This document shows positions 43,868 through 45,817 of a stretch of 45,817 bases of DNA, piece by piece. Source of the stretch: Pseudomonas brassicacearum subsp. neoaurantiaca (GTDB lineage Bacteria > Pseudomonadota > Gammaproteobacteria > Pseudomonadales > Pseudomonadaceae). The number at the start of each line of letters is the position of its first letter. The first letter of the stretch is position 1. The notes beneath the pieces were generated by a model. It was not told the origin of the DNA. It ran no database searches and saw only the letters and a list, made by a program, of their open reading frames with translations. The position numbers were made by a program, and so were the translations under genes. Location: contig NZ_VDLV01000020.1 of NCBI RefSeq assembly GCF_013608025.1, forward strand, positions 260,215 to 306,031, written 5' to 3'.

Positions 43868-43882
43868 GTCTTCACCTCGAAA

Positions 43883-44731
43883 TCAAAAGGAAACGCCGCC
43901 CTCGCCTACCAGTTTCTCCAACGCCCAGATCAGCACGAAGTCGATCAGCACGATGAGCACGGCAAACGAAAAAACGGTGGGGTCCAGCGACGACACGGTG
44001 CGGCTGTACATCCAGATCGGCACGGTCATGACATCGATGGTGTAGAGGAAATAGGTCACGGTGAATTCGTTGAACGAGACGATGAACGCCAGCAGCATCC
44101 CGGCGAGAATCCCCGACTTCATCAACGGCACCACTACGTCGACGATGGCCCGCCGCGGGGTCGCGCCAAGCATGCGTGCGGCCTCTTCGACTTCGCTGCC
44201 GATGCCGAGCATGGCGGCGGTGCAGTTCTTCACCACGAACGGAAGCGCGAGGATCACATGGGCAATCACCAGCCGCGAGGTGGTCATCTGGAACGGCAGG
44301 CTGTCGAAGACCAGCAGCAACGCCAACCCGAGCACCACCATGGGAAACACCAGCGGCAGCGACATCAGTTGCAACGCCACGGCCTTGCCACGGAACTCGC
44401 AACGGGTCAGGGCATAAGCCGCCGGGACGGCAATCAGCGTGGCGAAAATCATGGTCAGGCAGGCCACCAGCAGGCTGGTGCCCATCGCCTGGCCCAGGCT
44501 CAGCACATCGCTGGCATCCGGCGAGGCGAAGGTGTGCCAGGCCGCCCGGTACCATTGCAGGCTGTAGCTGCTCGGTGGGAAGTCCAGGTTCGCCGCGCCG
44601 CTGAAGGACATGACGATCATGGTCAGGATCGGCAGCACCGCCAGCAGCAGGATGAAACCTGACAGCAGGCCCGCCACACGGCCGGTTTCACCGGGCAGCA
44701 GCGCCTGGCGTTTTTTACTCGACGTACTCAT
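43883..44731 (-). CDS. ABC importer permease, PotC-like
   Basis: 282 residues with about six membrane segments, the first at GLLSGFILLLAVLPILTMIV. The EAA-type loop that contacts the ATPase reads EEAARMLGATPRRAIVDVVV, and the N-terminal half follows the PotC/PotI pattern (MSFSGAANLDFPPSSYSLQW, then WYRAAW). It forms the inner-membrane channel with the permease encoded just before it, whose stop overlaps this start by 4 bp. Confidence 0.88.
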   Translation of the reverse strand: MSTSSKKRQALLPGETGRVAGLLSGFILLLAVLPILTMIVMSFSGAANLDFPPSSYSLQWYRAAWHTFASPDASDVLSLGQAMGTSLLVACLTMIFATLIAVPAAYALTRCEFRGKAVALQLMSLPLVFPMVVLGLALLLVFDSLPFQMTTSRLVIAHVILALPFVVKNCTAAMLGIGSEVEEAARMLGATPRRAIVDVVVPLMKSGILAGMLLAFIVSFNEFTVTYFLYTIDVMTVPIWMYSRTVSSLDPTVFSFAVLIVLIDFVLIWALEKLVGEGGVSF

Positions 44732-45636
44732 TGCGAAGCCTCCAGCATCCGCCGACGACGGCCGGTGAAATACTCGGAAAGGGTCATGATCAGCAGCGTG
44801 GTGACAATCAGCACCACCCCGGCGGCGGAAGCGGCGGGCCAGTTCATCAGCGGGGCGATCTGGTCATGGACCATCACCGCCAGCATCGGCACCCGTCGCC
44901 CGCCCAGCAACAGCGGCACGACAAAGCTGCTGGCGTTGTAGGCGAACACCAGCGTCGCGCCGGTAATGATCCCCGGCAGGCTCATGGGCAGCACCACTTG
45001 GCGGAACACCTGGAAACGGCTGGCGCCGAGGGTGGCAGCGGCCTCTTCATAACTGCGGGCAACGCCGCGCATGGCACTGGCGATGGGCAGCACGGCCAGC
45101 GGGAACGCGGTCTGGACCAGGCCCATCAATACGCCGTTCTGGTTGTAGAGCAGCATGAGCGGACGCTTGATCAGGCCCAGGCCCATCAACGCCTGATTGA
45201 GCATCCCGGCAGGGCCGAGGATGACCAGCCAGCCATAGCTTTGCAGCAGCAGGTTGACCAACAACGGCAACAGCACCGCCGCCAGGAACACCCGTCGCAA
45301 CAGCGGTGAGGACAAGCGCGACATGGTGTAAGCCACGGGAATCGCCAACAGCACGGCGATCACCGCGCTGATCAGCGCCAGGCGCAAGGTCAGCAGCAGC
45401 GACTTGAGGTAATAAGGCTCCAGCAACTGCCCATAGCTGGCGAGGCTGAAGCCGCTCCATTCAGCGCCCTTGGTGCCAACGCTCATACGCAGCACCAACA
45501 GGCTGGCGGCGACCAGCACGCCGAGAAACAGCATCGACGGCGATAGAAAAAACCACGCGCGAGCAGTCGGCGAAAAACCGCCCCTTGAACGCGTAGGCGC
45601 AACGCTCTGCGAATGGATTAACGGTTGATGTTCCAT
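44728..45636 (-). CDS. ABC importer permease, PotB-like
   Basis: 302 residues with about six membrane segments, the first at FFLSPSMLFLGVLVAASLLV. The EAA loop reads EEAAATLGASRFQVFRQVVL, followed by PMSLPGIITGATLVFAYNAS, typical of PotB/PotH-type subunits. It is the first visible gene of the operon permease-permease-ATPase. The usual periplasmic binding-protein gene is not among them and probably lies beyond the right edge. Only a weak ribosome site is visible. Confidence 0.87.
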   Translation of the reverse strand: MEHQPLIHSQSVAPTRSRGGFSPTARAWFFLSPSMLFLGVLVAASLLVLRMSVGTKGAEWSGFSLASYGQLLEPYYLKSLLLTLRLALISAVIAVLLAIPVAYTMSRLSSPLLRRVFLAAVLLPLLVNLLLQSYGWLVILGPAGMLNQALMGLGLIKRPLMLLYNQNGVLMGLVQTAFPLAVLPIASAMRGVARSYEEAAATLGASRFQVFRQVVLPMSLPGIITGATLVFAYNASSFVVPLLLGGRRVPMLAVMVHDQIAPLMNWPAASAAGVVLIVTTLLIMTLSEYFTGRRRRMLEASQ

Positions 45637-45698
45637 GGCAAGATCTCGTCAGTGGAAAACGACAGAACAAACACACTCTCAAAACAACCCAATCCTCT

Positions 45699-45788
45699 TG
45701 TGGGAGCGAGCTTGCTCGCGAAGAGGGCAGCACAGCCAACATCCCCATCAACTGCCCCACCGCTTTCGCGAGCAGGCTCGCTCCCACA
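45699..45788. repeat. REPIN, family B
   Basis: Inverted TGTGGGAGCGAGCTTGCTCG units upstream of the permease operon. The right arm has one change (GCGAGCAGGCTCGCTCCCAC). A REPIN here suggests that a separate gene precedes the operon. Confidence 0.9.
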
Positions 45789-45817
45789 CTGGATCTTCGG
45801 TGGGCCACAAACCCGGC

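Noticed and set aside
181..45788. Regular short repeats considered as a CRISPR array
   Set aside because: The copies are scattered over the window as inverted pairs between genes and lack uniform spacers, so they are REP elements.

Overview
The window looks like a chromosome of the Pseudomonas fluorescens group. The evidence is high GC with Pseudomonas codon use, two abundant palindromic REP families (cores GTGGCGAGGGAGCTTGCTCC and TGTGGGAGCGAGCTTGCTCG), a DUF6124-type small protein, and a gene block (pykA, ferredoxin reductase, diguanylate cyclase, class I fumarase) whose order I recall from P. aeruginosa PA4329-PA4333. All identifications were made by reading the sequence; no database search was run.

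Layout. 1-1654: the 3' end of a MoxR-type ATPase gene and a DUF58 gene. The first 60 bases are a diverged copy of the DUF58 gene's own 5' part, so the left edge is duplicated or chimeric. 1703-13745 (minus): a 12-kb operon with a split Tc-toxin A subunit (tcaA-like, tcaB-like) and then a 1438-aa protein built of alternating Ig-like modules. 13888-20169: two paralogous Ig-repeat genes (1062 and 528 aa, both minus), interleaved with a DUF6124 gene and its truncated second copy, the product of a segmental duplication. 20177-27228: the conserved block of PilZ protein, TPR lipoprotein, pyruvate kinase, ferredoxin reductase, SadC-like cyclase and fumarase. 27527-34782: Tc subunits B and C; the C subunit ends in a deaminase-like toxin domain. 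34975-39699: a DctB/DctD-type two-component pair (probably MifS/MifR) and the alpha-ketoglutarate-type permease it would control, with a sigma-54 promoter and two candidate activator sites. 40002-42657: a flavin reductase-like protein, a small unknown protein, an ABM-fold monooxygenase and a divergent AraC regulator. 42812-45636 (minus): an ATPase and two permeases of a polyamine-type ABC importer, whose binding-protein gene probably lies beyond the right edge.

How the parts work together. The two Tc loci sit on either side of the pykA-fumarase block and together supply a full A+B+C toxin. All four upstream regions (tcaA, both Ig-repeat genes, tcB) carry the same dyad, CTGTCA-N4-TGACAG, centred 85-110 bp before the start codon. 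The copy before tcB, ACCTGTCAGATCTGACAGGT, closely resembles lux/las boxes. I infer one regulon, probably controlled by a LuxR-type regulator encoded elsewhere, joining the Tc toxin to signal-peptide-less Ig-repeat proteins. This candidate system is the most interesting content of the window.
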